This document shows positions 10,167 through 18,739 of a DNA stretch of 64,000 nucleotides, piece after piece (position 1 is the stretch's first letter; every line of letters begins with the position of its first letter). The position numbers and the translations under genes were made by a program. The notes under the pieces are model-generated. The model was not told the DNA's origin. It saw nothing but the letters and a program-made list of their open reading frames with translations, and made no database searches. Where the stretch lies: assembly GCF_015709455.1 (NCBI RefSeq), contig NZ_JADNQW010000007.1, positions 1 to 64,000 on the forward strand. The letters are read 5' to 3'. The stretch comes from Methylosinus sp. H3A. GTDB taxonomy: Bacteria; Pseudomonadota; Alphaproteobacteria; Rhizobiales; Beijerinckiaceae.

Positions 10167-11360
10167 TCAGCCTTTCGCCTGGATTTTCGCCGTCGTCGGC
10201 TCGCGCTCGCGCAGCTCGCCGGTAGCGTCGTCGATCACGACCTCGACGCCTGTCGCCGGTTGCCCGGCGCGCACGAGCTGCAAGCCTTCGACGACCACGC
10301 GGTCGCCGTCGCCGAGCCCCGCCGTGACCAGCCAATTATTGCCGACCGTCCTGCCGACGGAGAGCACGCGCTCCTCGATCTTGTCGTCCTTGCCGAGCAC
10401 CAGCGCCGTCGCCTGCCCCCCGACGTTGCGGACGACCGCGCGCTGAGGGACGAGGAACGCGCCGGGCGCGACGCCTTCCTCGACGATCGCCCGGGCGTAC
10501 ATTCCCGGCAGAAGCAGCCGCGACGGATTGGGGAAGACCGCCCGCACTGTCGCAGTTCCGGTCGTCTGGCTGACTTTGGCCTCGGTGAATTCGAGCCGTC
10601 CAGTCATCGGATAGACCCAGCCATTCTCGAGCTTCAGCCTCACATCGACCTCGCGCTCCGACAATCGGATGCGGCCCTCGTCTATGGCCCGTCGCAGATC
10701 GAGCAAGGCGGCGCTCGATCGCGCGAGGTCGACATAGATCGGATCGAGCGTGCGGATGGTGGTGAGCGTATCGGCCTGACCGGCCGTCACCAGCGCGCCT
10801 TGCGTCAGCGAGGATTTGTCGGCGCGGCCGCCGATCGGCGCCTTGATCGTCGTATAGTCGAGATTGATCTTCGCGCTCGCGACATTCGCCTGAGCGGTCG
10901 CCACATCGGCGCGCGCCTGGGCCAGAGCCGCGACGGCCTCCTCGAGATCCTGCGTGCTGACGGCGTTCTTCTTGCTCAGTCCCTGATAGCGCTCGACCTT
11001 GGCTCGAGCGCTGGGCACGGCGGCCTCGGCCTTTTGCAAGGCGGCGACGGCGCTGTCATGCGCGGCGCGATAAGGCGCCGGATCGATCTGATAGAGTGGC
11101 GCGCCCTCGGCGACCTCACCGCCCTCCTGGAACAGCCGCTTCTGAATGATCCCCGCGACCTGCGGCCGCACTTCCGCCACCAGCGAAGCGACGATGCGGC
11201 CGGGCAGCGCGGAGGCGATGGCGACATTTCGAGGATGCAAGGTGACGACGCCCACCTCGGGCCGCACGGGCGACGACTTGCTTCGGTCGCTCGAAATGAA
11301 GTCGCATCCGGTGAGCGCCACGGCGGCGGTGAAGGCGGCGATCGTCGGGCGAAAATTCAT
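10167..11360 (-). CDS. RND periplasmic adaptor lipoprotein (membrane fusion protein)
   Basis: The 397-aa protein starts with a lipoprotein signal ending in a lipobox ([10 protein letters not shown]). It has the barrel-sandwich/lipoyl half-motifs ([40 protein letters not shown]), a coiled-coil hairpin ([40 protein letters not shown]) and a beta-barrel domain ending [20 protein letters not shown]. It links the permease to an outer-membrane channel. ATG 11360 is the clear start; the frame reads further upstream but without a signal peptide. It is the first gene of a two-gene operon with the permease and faces the response-regulator gene across a 249-bp divergent promoter region. Confidence 0.92.
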   Translation of the reverse strand: MNFRPTIAAFTAAVALTGCDFISSDRSKSSPVRPEVGVVTLHPRNVAIASALPGRIVASLVAEVRPQVAGIIQKRLFQEGGEVAEGAPLYQIDPAPYRAAHDSAVAALQKAEAAVPSARAKVERYQGLSKKNAVSTQDLEEAVAALAQARADVATAQANVASAKINLDYTTIKAPIGGRADKSSLTQGALVTAGQADTLTTIRTLDPIYVDLARSSAALLDLRRAIDEGRIRLSEREVDVRLKLENGWVYPMTGRLEFTEAKVSQTTGTATVRAVFPNPSRLLLPGMYARAIVEEGVAPGAFLVPQRAVVRNVGGQATALVLGKDDKIEERVLSVGRTVGNNWLVTAGLGDGDRVVVEGLQLVRAGQPATGVEVVIDDATGELREREPTTAKIQAKG

Positions 11361-11435
11361 GGGCGCGCTTTCGAGAATATTGCGGAGGCTTCGGGTTCGA
11401 TCGTGACCTACGCCGTCGCCGTTCGAGAATCGTGC

Positions 11436-11460
11436 AGATTTGATGGAGATTTGATGGAGA
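11436..11460. promoter_or_regulatory. Tandem direct-repeat operator candidate in divergent pump/regulator promoter
   Basis: AGATTTGATGG occurs twice head-to-tail at 11436-11446 and 11447-11457, followed by AGA. OmpR-family response regulators bind tandem direct half-sites with a period of 10-11 bp. The repeats lie between the efflux operon (start 11360) and the response-regulator gene (start 11610), where autoregulation and pump control would be expected. I infer that the 11610-12296 product binds here. Confidence 0.5.
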
Positions 11461-11609
11461 CCGCGGATGTCCGCGCTCTCGAGGCGTCGGGAGCGTTTGC
11501 AGCGGCCGGAATTTCGGCCATATGTCGGGGCGGCCAGAGCGCGCGAAGGCGCTGTCCCACCCGCGAGGACCGATGTGAGCCCAGTCAGCAAGCCCGCGAG
11601 CGTTCGACG

Positions 11610-12296
11610 ATGAACGAGCTCGTTCTCATCGCCGACGACGAACCGGACATCACCGCGATTCTGGAAGCCTATCTGGCGCGGGAAGGACTGCGAACCGTGA
11701 GCGCGGCGGATGGCCGGATCGCGCTCGATCAACATGCGATTCTGAAGCCGGACATCGTCTTGCTGGATGTGAACATGCCGAATGTCGACGGCTGGGAGAC
11801 GCTGGCCGAACTGCGGCGTCGCGGCGACACGCCGGTCATCATGATCACCGCGCTCGACGAGGACATAGAGCGTCTTCAGGGATTGCGTCTCGGCGCGGAC
11901 GATTATGTGGTGAAGCCGTTCAATCCCGCCGAAATCGTCGCGCGCGTGAAAGCGGTTCTGCGGCGAACCAATGCGCGCGCCGACAGCCCGGTCTTGCGCA
12001 TCGGCAAGCTCGAGATCGATCTTCAAAGCTTTCTCGCCAGGGTACGAGACGGCGACGCCGCGGCGCCACTGCCCCTGACGCTGACGGAATTCCGGCTCCT
12101 CGCCCATATGGCGAAATCGCCCTCGCGCGCGTTCAGCCGCGGCGAGCTGGTCGACGCCTGCCTGCCCGGCGGCGACGCCCTGGAGCGGACCGTCGACAGT
12201 CATATGAGCAATCTGCGCCGCAAGCTCGACGAGGCCGGCGCGACCGGCCTGATGAATGTCGTGCGCGGCGTCGGCTATCGGCTGGCGACGCCATGA
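11610..12296 (+). CDS. OmpR-family response regulator (BaeR/AdeR-like)
   Basis: The 228-aa protein has a receiver domain (ADDEPD acidic pocket, phospho-acceptor D53 in VLLDVNMP, conserved Lys in DDYVVKPFNP). A winged-helix C-terminal domain follows (LTLTEFRLLAHMAKSPSRAF, RTVDSHMSNLRRKLDEAG, VRGVGYRLATP). It overlaps the kinase gene by ATGA, so the two are translationally coupled. Divergent orientation to the RND operon suggests it activates efflux, as AdeRS and BaeSR do in other bacteria (inference from synteny). ATG 11610 gives the canonical MNELVLIADDEPD start. Confidence 0.9.
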   Translation: MNELVLIADDEPDITAILEAYLAREGLRTVSAADGRIALDQHAILKPDIVLLDVNMPNVDGWETLAELRRRGDTPVIMITALDEDIERLQGLRLGADDYVVKPFNPAEIVARVKAVLRRTNARADSPVLRIGKLEIDLQSFLARVRDGDAAAPLPLTLTEFRLLAHMAKSPSRAFSRGELVDACLPGGDALERTVDSHMSNLRRKLDEAGATGLMNVVRGVGYRLATP

Positions 12297-13390
12297 CCCG
12301 CTATCGTTTGAGCCGACAGATCACGCTGTCGATGAGCGCTGTCGTCGCCGTCGCAGTGATGATCGTGTTCGTCGGCTCCTTTGTCTTCTATGGCGTCTAT
12401 CTGACCTACTACCCGCCGCCGCCCGGGCCGCCGCCGCTTCTTCCCGAGGCGCCCGACTTCGTGCTGATCGCGGCCCTGCTGCTCTTTGCTCTCGTCATCG
12501 CGATCTTCGCGGCGCTCCGCCTGACGAAGCGGATTCTCGTTCCTCTCAATTCGCTCGCCGAAGGCGCGCGCGGGATCGCCGCCGGCGATCTCACGGCGCG
12601 GGCCTCGCCCGGCGACAGATCGCTCGGTGAAACGGCTCGACTGGTGGACGACTTCAATGCGATGGCGCAACGCCTCGAGGATAGCGTCGCCGCGATGGCC
12701 TCCTGGAACGCCGCGATCGCGCATGAGCTCAGGACGCCATTGACGATCCTGCGTGGCCGGCTGCATGGTCTCGCCGACGGCGTGTTCGCGCCGAGCGACG
12801 AATTGTTCCAAAATCTCCTGTCGCAAGTGGAAGGCCTGTCGCGCCTCGTCGACGATCTGCGCATCGTCACTCTGTCGGAGAGCCGCCGGCTGGAGATGCG
12901 TTTCGAGCCGACCGATCTCGAGCAGGAGATTCGGCGGGCCGTCGAGGCCATGCGGCCCGCACTCGTCGAGGCCGGCTTCGCGATCGAGCTCGATACCCGC
13001 CGAATCGTCCTGGCCTGCGACGGGGTTCGATTGCGGCAGGCGCTGCTCGCCCTTCTCGACAACGCAAAACGCTACGCGACGCCGGGGCTTTTGCGCGTTT
13101 CGACGAGAGCGGAGGAGGACGACATCGCGATCGCCGTCGAGGACCAGGGGCCGGGCCTCGCGCCCGACTTCGCGCCCCATGCGTTCGATACATTCAGCCG
13201 GGCGGAAGCCTCACGCTCGCGTCGCCATGGCGGCGCGGGCCTCGGCCTCTCCGTGGTGCGCGCCATAGCGGAAGCGCATCACGGTCGCGCGCAATACAGA
13301 GCCTCCGCGGCCGGCGGCGCGATCTTCGAGATCGTTCTGCCGCTCGCCCGAGCGCGCGATCGCATCGGCGGCGACGCGCCTGCCGAATGA
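12293..13390 (+). CDS. Sensor histidine kinase (BaeS/AdeS-like)
   Basis: The 365-aa kinase has two membrane helices (residues about 11-37 and 55-77) flanking a very short periplasmic loop rich in proline (YPPPPGPPPLLPEAP). A HAMP domain follows, then a HisKA dimerisation domain with H144 in AHELRTPLTILRGRLHG. The HATPase has an N box (LLDNAKRYATPG), G1 (VEDQGPGLAP) and G2 (HGGAGLGLSVVRAIAEAHHG). The tiny sensor loop suggests that it detects membrane or intramembrane stress rather than a soluble ligand. It overlaps the response-regulator gene by four bases. Confidence 0.9.
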   Translation: MTRYRLSRQITLSMSAVVAVAVMIVFVGSFVFYGVYLTYYPPPPGPPPLLPEAPDFVLIAALLLFALVIAIFAALRLTKRILVPLNSLAEGARGIAAGDLTARASPGDRSLGETARLVDDFNAMAQRLEDSVAAMASWNAAIAHELRTPLTILRGRLHGLADGVFAPSDELFQNLLSQVEGLSRLVDDLRIVTLSESRRLEMRFEPTDLEQEIRRAVEAMRPALVEAGFAIELDTRRIVLACDGVRLRQALLALLDNAKRYATPGLLRVSTRAEEDDIAIAVEDQGPGLAPDFAPHAFDTFSRAEASRSRRHGGAGLGLSVVRAIAEAHHGRAQYRASAAGGAIFEIVLPLARARDRIGGDAPAE

Positions 13391-13432
13391 CGGCGCCGCC
13401 ACGATGCTGATCGAGCAAGCACGGACGATCGA

Positions 13433-15244
13433 ATGACCGCTTCACCTGCAATGGATCGGCCCGAGAACGATTACGAGAAAGTCGCCGCAACGCATGTGTC
13501 TCTGCGCCGCGTTCTCGAACTGTTCAGGCCTTACCGCGCCAAGATCGCAATTGTCGCCTCCTTGATGCTCCTCGGCGCGGGCGCGGGCATGTCGTCGCCT
13601 TTTCTCCTGCGCGCGATCATCGACGAGGCTCTACCCCGTTCCGATCTGCATCAGCTCGTCGCGCTGGTCGTCGGCCTGCTGTTCGTCGCTGTCCTATCGA
13701 CCTGCCTCAGCACGGCGCAAGTGATTCTGTCGATCAGGATTGGGCAAGCGATCATGCATGATCTGCGGGTGAGGGTCTATTCGCACCTTCAATCCTTGTC
13801 TCTCGGCTTCTTCACGGCGACGCGCGCAGGCGAGATTCAGTCGCGCATCGCCAGCGATATTTCCGGGCTGCAATCGCTCGTGACCACCAGCGCGAACGAA
13901 CTGGCGCGATCTTCGGCCACAGTGGTCATGACCGCCGTGGCGATTTTGCTGCTCGAATGGCGATTGGCTCTCTTCGTCTTTCTGATCGTTCCCGGAACAG
14001 TGGCGATCAGCAATCGGGTCGCGCGAATGCGCGAAAAGCTCCTTTTCGAGCAGCAGGAGCGCATCGCCGACATGTCGTCGGCCATCCAGGAGACGCTTTC
14101 GATCTCCGGCGTGATCCTCGCCAGAACGATGAACCGCGGCGAGCATTTGTCGCATCGCTTCTCGCACCTCTCCCGAGAGGTGGCGAAGCTCGAAGCTCGC
14201 GCGCATACGGCGGGCGAATGGCAATGGGCGCTCATCAACCTCGCGCTCTCCGTGCTTCCGGCGCTGACGCTACTGGTCGGCGGACTGCTGATGCAGGCCG
14301 GCACGCCGATTACCATCGGCACGCTCGTCGCCATGATCGCGTTGCAGGAGCAATTGCTATGGCCGCTCGAGCAGCTTCTAGAAATCGGGCGGGAGATGCG
14401 AACGACCCGCGCGCTCTTCGCGCGGATATTCGCTTATCTCGACAGACCGGTCGAGATCACGCAATGCGCCGACACGGTCGCGCTCCACCGGGCCGACATG
14501 CGCGGCGCGGTCAGGGTGGAGAATGTCTCCTTTTTCTACCCTGGCGCCACGACCGCCGCCCTGCACGACATCTCCATCGACATTCCGGCCGGCGGCCATG
14601 TGGCCATCGTCGGCGAGACCGGCTCGGGCAAGACCACGCTCGGCTACCTGCTCGCCCGACTCTATGACGCGGACACGGGCGTCATCTCCTTCGACGGCGT
14701 CGATATTCGCGCGCTTCGTTTCGAGACGCTCGCCGACATGCTCGGCGTCGTGACGCAGGAACCTTATCTGCTCCATGCGACCGTCGCCGAGAATCTGCGC
14801 TTCGGCTGTCCAGAGGCGTCCGACGATGAGCTCGCGAGGGCCGCGCGCATCGCCCAGATCCACGAGACGATCACGGCCTTGCCCGACGGTTATGCGACGC
14901 TGGTCGGGGAGAGAGGCTATCGCTTTTCCGGCGGCGAGAAGCAAAGGCTGGCGCTCGCGCGCGTCATCCTACGCGATCCGCCGATCCTGCTGCTCGACGA
15001 AGCGACCAGCGCCCTCGACGCCAAGACGGAGCACGCCATGGCGTCCGCCCTCGCGACACTGTCGCAGGGACGCACGACCATCACGATCGCCCACCGCCTC
15101 TCGACGGTGCGGCAGGCCGATCAAATCATCGTCTTGCAGAAGGGCCGGATCGTCGAGCGCGGCACGCACGACGAGCTCGTTTCGCAAGGACGAGCCTATT
15201 GGGAACTGGTGATGCGGTCGCATCTCGATAGTCAAACTGCGTGA
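13433..15244 (+). CDS. ABC exporter, fused permease-ATPase (MsbA/LmrA type)
   Basis: The 603-aa half-transporter has an N-terminal six-helix exporter domain (about residues 35-330; MLLGAGAGMSSPFLLRAIID, FFTATRAGEIQSRIASDISG). Its nucleotide-binding domain carries Walker A GETGSGKTT near residue 393, the Q-loop (VVTQEPYL), the signature FSGGEKQRLALARV near 498, Walker B ILLLDEATSALD near 518, and the H-loop AHRLS near 552. It probably works as a homodimer exporting lipids, drugs or peptides; the substrate is not evident. It follows the kinase by 42 bp and may be cotranscribed with the regulators. Confidence 0.9.
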   Translation: MTASPAMDRPENDYEKVAATHVSLRRVLELFRPYRAKIAIVASLMLLGAGAGMSSPFLLRAIIDEALPRSDLHQLVALVVGLLFVAVLSTCLSTAQVILSIRIGQAIMHDLRVRVYSHLQSLSLGFFTATRAGEIQSRIASDISGLQSLVTTSANELARSSATVVMTAVAILLLEWRLALFVFLIVPGTVAISNRVARMREKLLFEQQERIADMSSAIQETLSISGVILARTMNRGEHLSHRFSHLSREVAKLEARAHTAGEWQWALINLALSVLPALTLLVGGLLMQAGTPITIGTLVAMIALQEQLLWPLEQLLEIGREMRTTRALFARIFAYLDRPVEITQCADTVALHRADMRGAVRVENVSFFYPGATTAALHDISIDIPAGGHVAIVGETGSGKTTLGYLLARLYDADTGVISFDGVDIRALRFETLADMLGVVTQEPYLLHATVAENLRFGCPEASDDELARAARIAQIHETITALPDGYATLVGERGYRFSGGEKQRLALARVILRDPPILLLDEATSALDAKTEHAMASALATLSQGRTTITIAHRLSTVRQADQIIVLQKGRIVERGTHDELVSQGRAYWELVMRSHLDSQTA

Positions 15245-15598
15245 CGCCTATGCAGAGCCTTTGCTTTTCATGCAGTTCGCGCACTGAATTCAAGCCGCCA
15301 TCCTATTCTTCCGAGCATGCGCTCCGGCTCGAGGTGCGTATAATCGTTCTGCTCGACGGCGTCGCCGACGATCGTGAAGGTTGCGCACATGCACCTCGGA
15401 CGCGCCGTCGATGAGCTGCGCTCGAAGGGCAAAGCTTGCCCCGATGAGCTTCTCGCGCACGTCGCTCCGCTCGGATGGAAGCACATCTCCTTCAATGGCG
15501 ATTAGCCAAACCCCACGCAATCGGCTTCAGACCTCTGAGAAAGGCGACGCCGTCCTCGACGACTTCGACCTGAAGGCGCCATTCAGGTCGAACTGTCC
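15245..15598. other. Unassigned stretch after the ABC exporter
   Basis: About 350 bp between the ABC exporter and the abiEii fragment. Short minus-strand frames exist, but none begins or ends convincingly or matches a family I know. It may hold decayed remains of the abiEii gene: on the minus strand, VEVVEDGVAFLRGLK could be a degraded internal piece. No terminator with a T run was found. Confidence 0.4.
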
Positions 15599-15748
15599 TC
15601 AATGTTGCGAAACGCTGAGCCGGTACAGGAGCCTTTCGATCGCGTAGCGGGTCAGGATCAGCTGAATATTCTCGCCGGCGGCCCGCGCACGCTGGGTCAG
15701 CCGGTCTCGCGCCGAGGCCGGGACATTCTTGAGCGACTCGCGCGTCAT
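15599..15748 (-). pseudogene. AbiEii-type nucleotidyltransferase toxin, N-terminal fragment
   Basis: The frame starts at ATG 15748 and reads MTRESLKNVPASARDRLTQR, then QLILTRYAIERLLYRLSVSQH before a stop. This is the characteristic N-terminus of AbiEii/AbiGii toxins (RYALERLLYRLSVSxHRDRFVLKGA in relatives), cut exactly where HRDRFVLKG should begin. The catalytic nucleotidyltransferase motifs are missing, so the toxin is dead. It follows the antitoxin remnant with overlap, as in intact AbiE operons. Confidence 0.65.
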
Positions 15749-16372
15749 GAAAGGGCCTCCAGATAGGGCCTCATGCATTCTGGACGCGATCGATGGCGGC
15801 ATAACGCCAGATTTCGTCGCGCGTGGCCCGCTTTTTCGTCAGGCAGTCCCGTAGCGCCTCGATAGCCACGTCGAGGCCGATTTTGCCGCGATATTTGAAA
15901 CAGTCGGTCACTGTTTTCGCAGGCGATGTAATGGGGACGACCCACCCGATCGACGAGCCGCTGCTCGACTCCGGCCTTCAGCGCCTCACCGCTGGCGCGG
16001 AGAATCTTCAGTGTGGCGGGCGGTTGCCTCGGCGCCATGCCTTTGAGGGCAGGAGCATCCAAACCTGGGACGGAAGCTGGGTCGTCAGCTCATGGTACTG
16101 CAGGGCCGACAGCAGTCCTATGACCACGGTAGGAACGGATTTCGAGGCCTCGGCGAGACTGCGATGCGCGCTGATTTGGCCGTTGGCGAGTGCGTCCGTC
16201 CGGGTTGCGTGAGCAGTCCCTCGTCTCGGAGGCGTTGAAGGTAGATACGCGGGATTTCTACAGCTTCGAAATCCCGCGAACGAGCTATCTCCCGGTCGCG
16301 GGCGACGGCGAGTTCCTTCAGGTTTTTGGACTGGCTCGTGGGCGTCTGTTGCAAATTGTCATTAGATATCAT
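15745..16372 (-). pseudogene. AbiEi-type antitoxin, multiply frameshifted
   Basis: From ATG 16372 the protein starts MISNDNLQQTPTSQSKNLKE and contains the winged-helix AbiEi N-terminus (FEAVEIPRIYLQRLRDEGLL). The rest is scattered over several frames: LANGQISAHRSLAEASKSVP and TVVIGLLSALQYHELTTQLP, then RASGEALKAGVEQRLVDRV, then AKTVTDCFKYRGKIGLDVAI and EALRDCLTKKRATRDEIWRY, then CMRPYLEALS. At least four indels near 16190, 16010, 15945 and 15775 are needed. AbiEi represses its operon and neutralises AbiEii; here both partners are broken. The left edge of the IS5 element lies ten bases upstream, so the insertion probably removed the promoter. Confidence 0.65.
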
Positions 16373-17046
16373 GAAACACCTAGGCTCAGGACTCATTGAT
16401 TGAGATAGAAGGCGACAGCGGCGGCGGTGCATATGGCGGAGAAGAAGGCGTGCGCGCATCGATCGTAACAGGTGGCGATGCGCCGCCAGTCTTTGAGCTT
16501 GGCGAAGAGGTTCTCGATCTTATGACGTTGCCGGTAGAGCGCCTTGTCGTAATCGAGAGGCTTCTTACGGCTCTTTGTCGGCGGAATGCAGGGCTCGGTC
16601 CCGCGTTCCGCGAGCGCTCGCCGAAACCAGTCGCTGTCGTAGCCGCGATCTGCGATCAGGGCCGAGGACGGCGGCAGCGCGTCGAGCATCAGCCTCGCGC
16701 CTTTGTGATCGCTCATCTGCCCTTCGGTCAACATCATGACAAGCGGCTTGCCGGCGCCGTCGCAAACGACGTGGAGCTTGGAGTTCAGCCCGCCTTTCGT
16801 GCGGCCGATACAGCGGGAAAGAGCCCCTTTTTTAGGAGGCTCGCCGCCGTCCGATGCGCTTTCAGATGAGTGGAGTCGATCATGATCCGCTCCGGCTTCG
16901 GCCCTTCTCCCGCGAGCGCGGCGAAGATACGATCGAAGACGCCGAGCCGGCTCCAACAGAGCCGGCCTCGCAATTTCGGACAGCAGCTTGAGTGGATTTT
17001 CTGCCTGACAGCGGCGAGGATTCTCGCTGCGAATCAGGAGCATTCG

Positions 17047-17355
17047 ATGACGAAGAAGAGCCGCCGGACGCATTCTCCGGCGTTTAAAGCGAAGGTGGCT
17101 TTGGCCGCGATCAAGGGCGAGAAGACCCTGTCCGAGCTGGCGCAGCAGTTCGACGTTCATCCGAACCAGATCACGACTTGGAAGGGCCAGCTTCTCGAAG
17201 GTGCGGCGGGCGTTTTCGGTCAGGAAAAACCGGAAGCGAAGGAAGCGGCGGTCGATTTGAAGGCGCTTCACGCCAAGATCGGCGAACTGACGCTGACCAA
17301 TGATTTTTTGTCCGGCGCGCTCACCAAAGCGGGATTGCTGAGCGTAAAACGATGA
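17047..17355 (+). CDS. IS3-family transposase OrfA
   Basis: The 102-aa product has the HTH_21/transposase_8 pattern ([40 protein letters not shown]) and a C-terminal leucine-zipper-like stretch ([19 protein letters not shown]). OrfA proteins bind the inverted repeats and supply the N-terminal part of the OrfAB fusion. It overlaps orfB by ATGA-type coupling at 17352. Confidence 0.85.
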   Translation: MTKKSRRTHSPAFKAKVALAAIKGEKTLSELAQQFDVHPNQITTWKGQLLEGAAGVFGQEKPEAKEAAVDLKALHAKIGELTLTNDFLSGALTKAGLLSVKR

Positions 17356-18178
17356 TCGACCGCAGCCACGATCTCCCCATCGCCCGTCAGGCGCGAGCGC
17401 TCGGCGTCGCGCGCAGCTCGGTCTACCACAAGCCGCAGCCCGTCTCGGCCGAGGATTTGAAGCTCATGCGGCGGATCGACGAATTGCATCTCGAACATCC
17501 CTTTGCGGGGCGCGGATGCTGCGCGATCTTTTGCGGCGCGAGGGCGTCGTCGTCGGTCGCCGCCATGTGGCGACGCTGATGAAGCGGATGGGCATTGCCG
17601 CGATCTATCGGCGTCCCAACACGAGCAAGCCCGCGCCGGGGCACAAGATCTACCCTTATCTCCTGCGCGGCGTGAAGATCGAGCGGCCCGATCATGTCTG
17701 GGCGACGGACATCTCCTATATCCCGATGCGGCGCGGCTTCGTCTATCTCGCGGCGGTCGTCGACGTGGCGAACCGGCACGTGCTGGCGCATCGCGTATCG
17801 ATCACGATGGAGGCGGAGTTTTGCGTCGAGGCGTTGAAAGAGGTGCGGGCAAAGCATGGCAGACCCGAAATCTTCAACACGGACCAGGGCAGCCAGTTCA
17901 CCGGCCATGACTTTACGAGCGTGCTGCTCGATGCGAAAATCGCCATCGGCATGGACGGCAAGGGCGCCTGGCGCGACAATGTGTTCGTCGAGAGGCTGTG
18001 GCGCAGCGTCAAATATGAAGAGGTCTATCTGCGCGCCTATGACAGCGTGTCCGAGGCGCGCGCGTCGATCGCCGAATATCTGGCCTTTTACAATGAGCGG
18101 CGCCCGCATTCGAGCCTCGACGCCCGCACGCCAGACGAGGCTTATTTTGGTCGTGGAGAGACCGTGATGGCGGCATGA
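17352..18178 (+). pseudogene. IS3-family transposase OrfB, single frameshift
   Basis: The first frame ([23 protein letters not shown]-like YHKPQPV) ends in a wrong frame after HPFAG. The protein continues one frame over as ARMLRDLLRREGVVVGRRHV and the integrase core (WATDISYIPMRRGFVYLAAV, FNTDQGSQFTGHDF, DNVFVERLWRSVKYEEVYLR, YNERRPHSSLDARTPDEAYF), which keeps the D, D and E catalytic residues. One base is missing near 17507-17512 in a GGGG run. The element is defective, or the base was lost in sequencing. Confidence 0.8.
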
Positions 18179-18187
18179 TCGTCGCCA

Positions 18188-18242
18188 CGATTTTGTCGCG
18201 CCTCTGGTCGGGCTACGCCCTCCCGACGCCGCGACAAAATCG
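18188..18242 (+). terminator. Hairpin after IS3 orfB
   Basis: CGATTTTGTCGCG at 18188-18200 pairs perfectly with 18230-18242. The 29-base loop contains a second inner inverted repeat (GGTCGGG with CCCGACG). It lies directly downstream of orfB inside the IS. No T run follows, so termination is an inference. Confidence 0.4.
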
Positions 18243-18739
18243 CGAAAGCCCCGCGTTCGGCAAACCCCGGCAGTGATCCACCTTATTTCCGCGGGGCGCT
18301 GTCCAAATAAGCGGGGCCAGCTCTTGCGGCACGCCGTGCGCCAAGGGAAAGTGAGGGGAAATTCGCGCCATCTCCGCTTCGCTCAGCAAAAACAAATCAC
18401 CCATCAAAGCCTCCATTTCGGAGACCTTGAATCACGCCTCACTCCAAATTAATAGGTCCTGAGCCTAGATATTGGAACATTCGTTCCAGAGTTATAAGGC
18501 CTTACAAATCGACCGTTTAAAAACGCATCCAAAGGCCAAAGTTCGCCGCCGCCACATTGGTGGCGAGCAGCGAAAGGCCGAAAAATAGCCCTTTTCGTCG
18601 GTTTGCTAGCCGAAAACGCGCTTTCGGAGCCGTCCCGAGGCTTGAATTCGGCGGCCGCGGCGACGTGATCCGAAATTAGGGCCAGTGGCCGAAAAAGCAT
18701 TCACTATCAAACAATTTAAAGTTGAGTTAGCTTGAAATA

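Larger units (their letters stand above)
16958..18324 (+). mobile_element. IS3-family element inserted in the IS5-family copy
   Basis: About 27-bp imperfect inverted repeats mark the ends: AGAGCCGGCCTCGC at 16958 and the complement AGAGCTGGCCCCGC ending at 18324, both continuing to GGACAGC. The element is about 1367 bp and carries orfA and orfB. The flanking bases (CCAAC left, TGCGG right) show no target duplication, and part of the target IS is deleted, suggesting an adjacent deletion or recombination after insertion. Confidence 0.75.
16383..18465 (-). mobile_element. IS5-family element (IS427-like), split by an IS3-family element
   Basis: The ends GGCTCAGGAC at 16383 and GTCCTGAGCC ending at 18465 are flanked by TA within CTAG, and match the copy at 58853-59684. 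The minus-strand transposase N-terminus (MGDLFLLSEAEMARISPHF) lies at 18416-18326. The C-terminal part ([60 protein letters not shown]) lies at 16957-16396. About 115 bp of the element present in the other copy are missing at the junction with the IS3 element. The transposase is therefore non-functional. Confidence 0.85.

Noticed and set aside
8368..10446. Very long open frame opposite to the RND permease
   Set aside because: It mirrors the permease codon pattern, is rich in Arg/Asp/His without domain features, and lacks a ribosome site.
10149..11600. Plus-strand frame joined in phase to the response regulator
   Set aside because: This part is antisense to the adaptor gene; the regulator's own ATG at 11610 is canonical.
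16196..16210. Possible programmed frameshift in the antitoxin gene
   Set aside because: Several further indels downstream make decay or error more likely than a programmed event.
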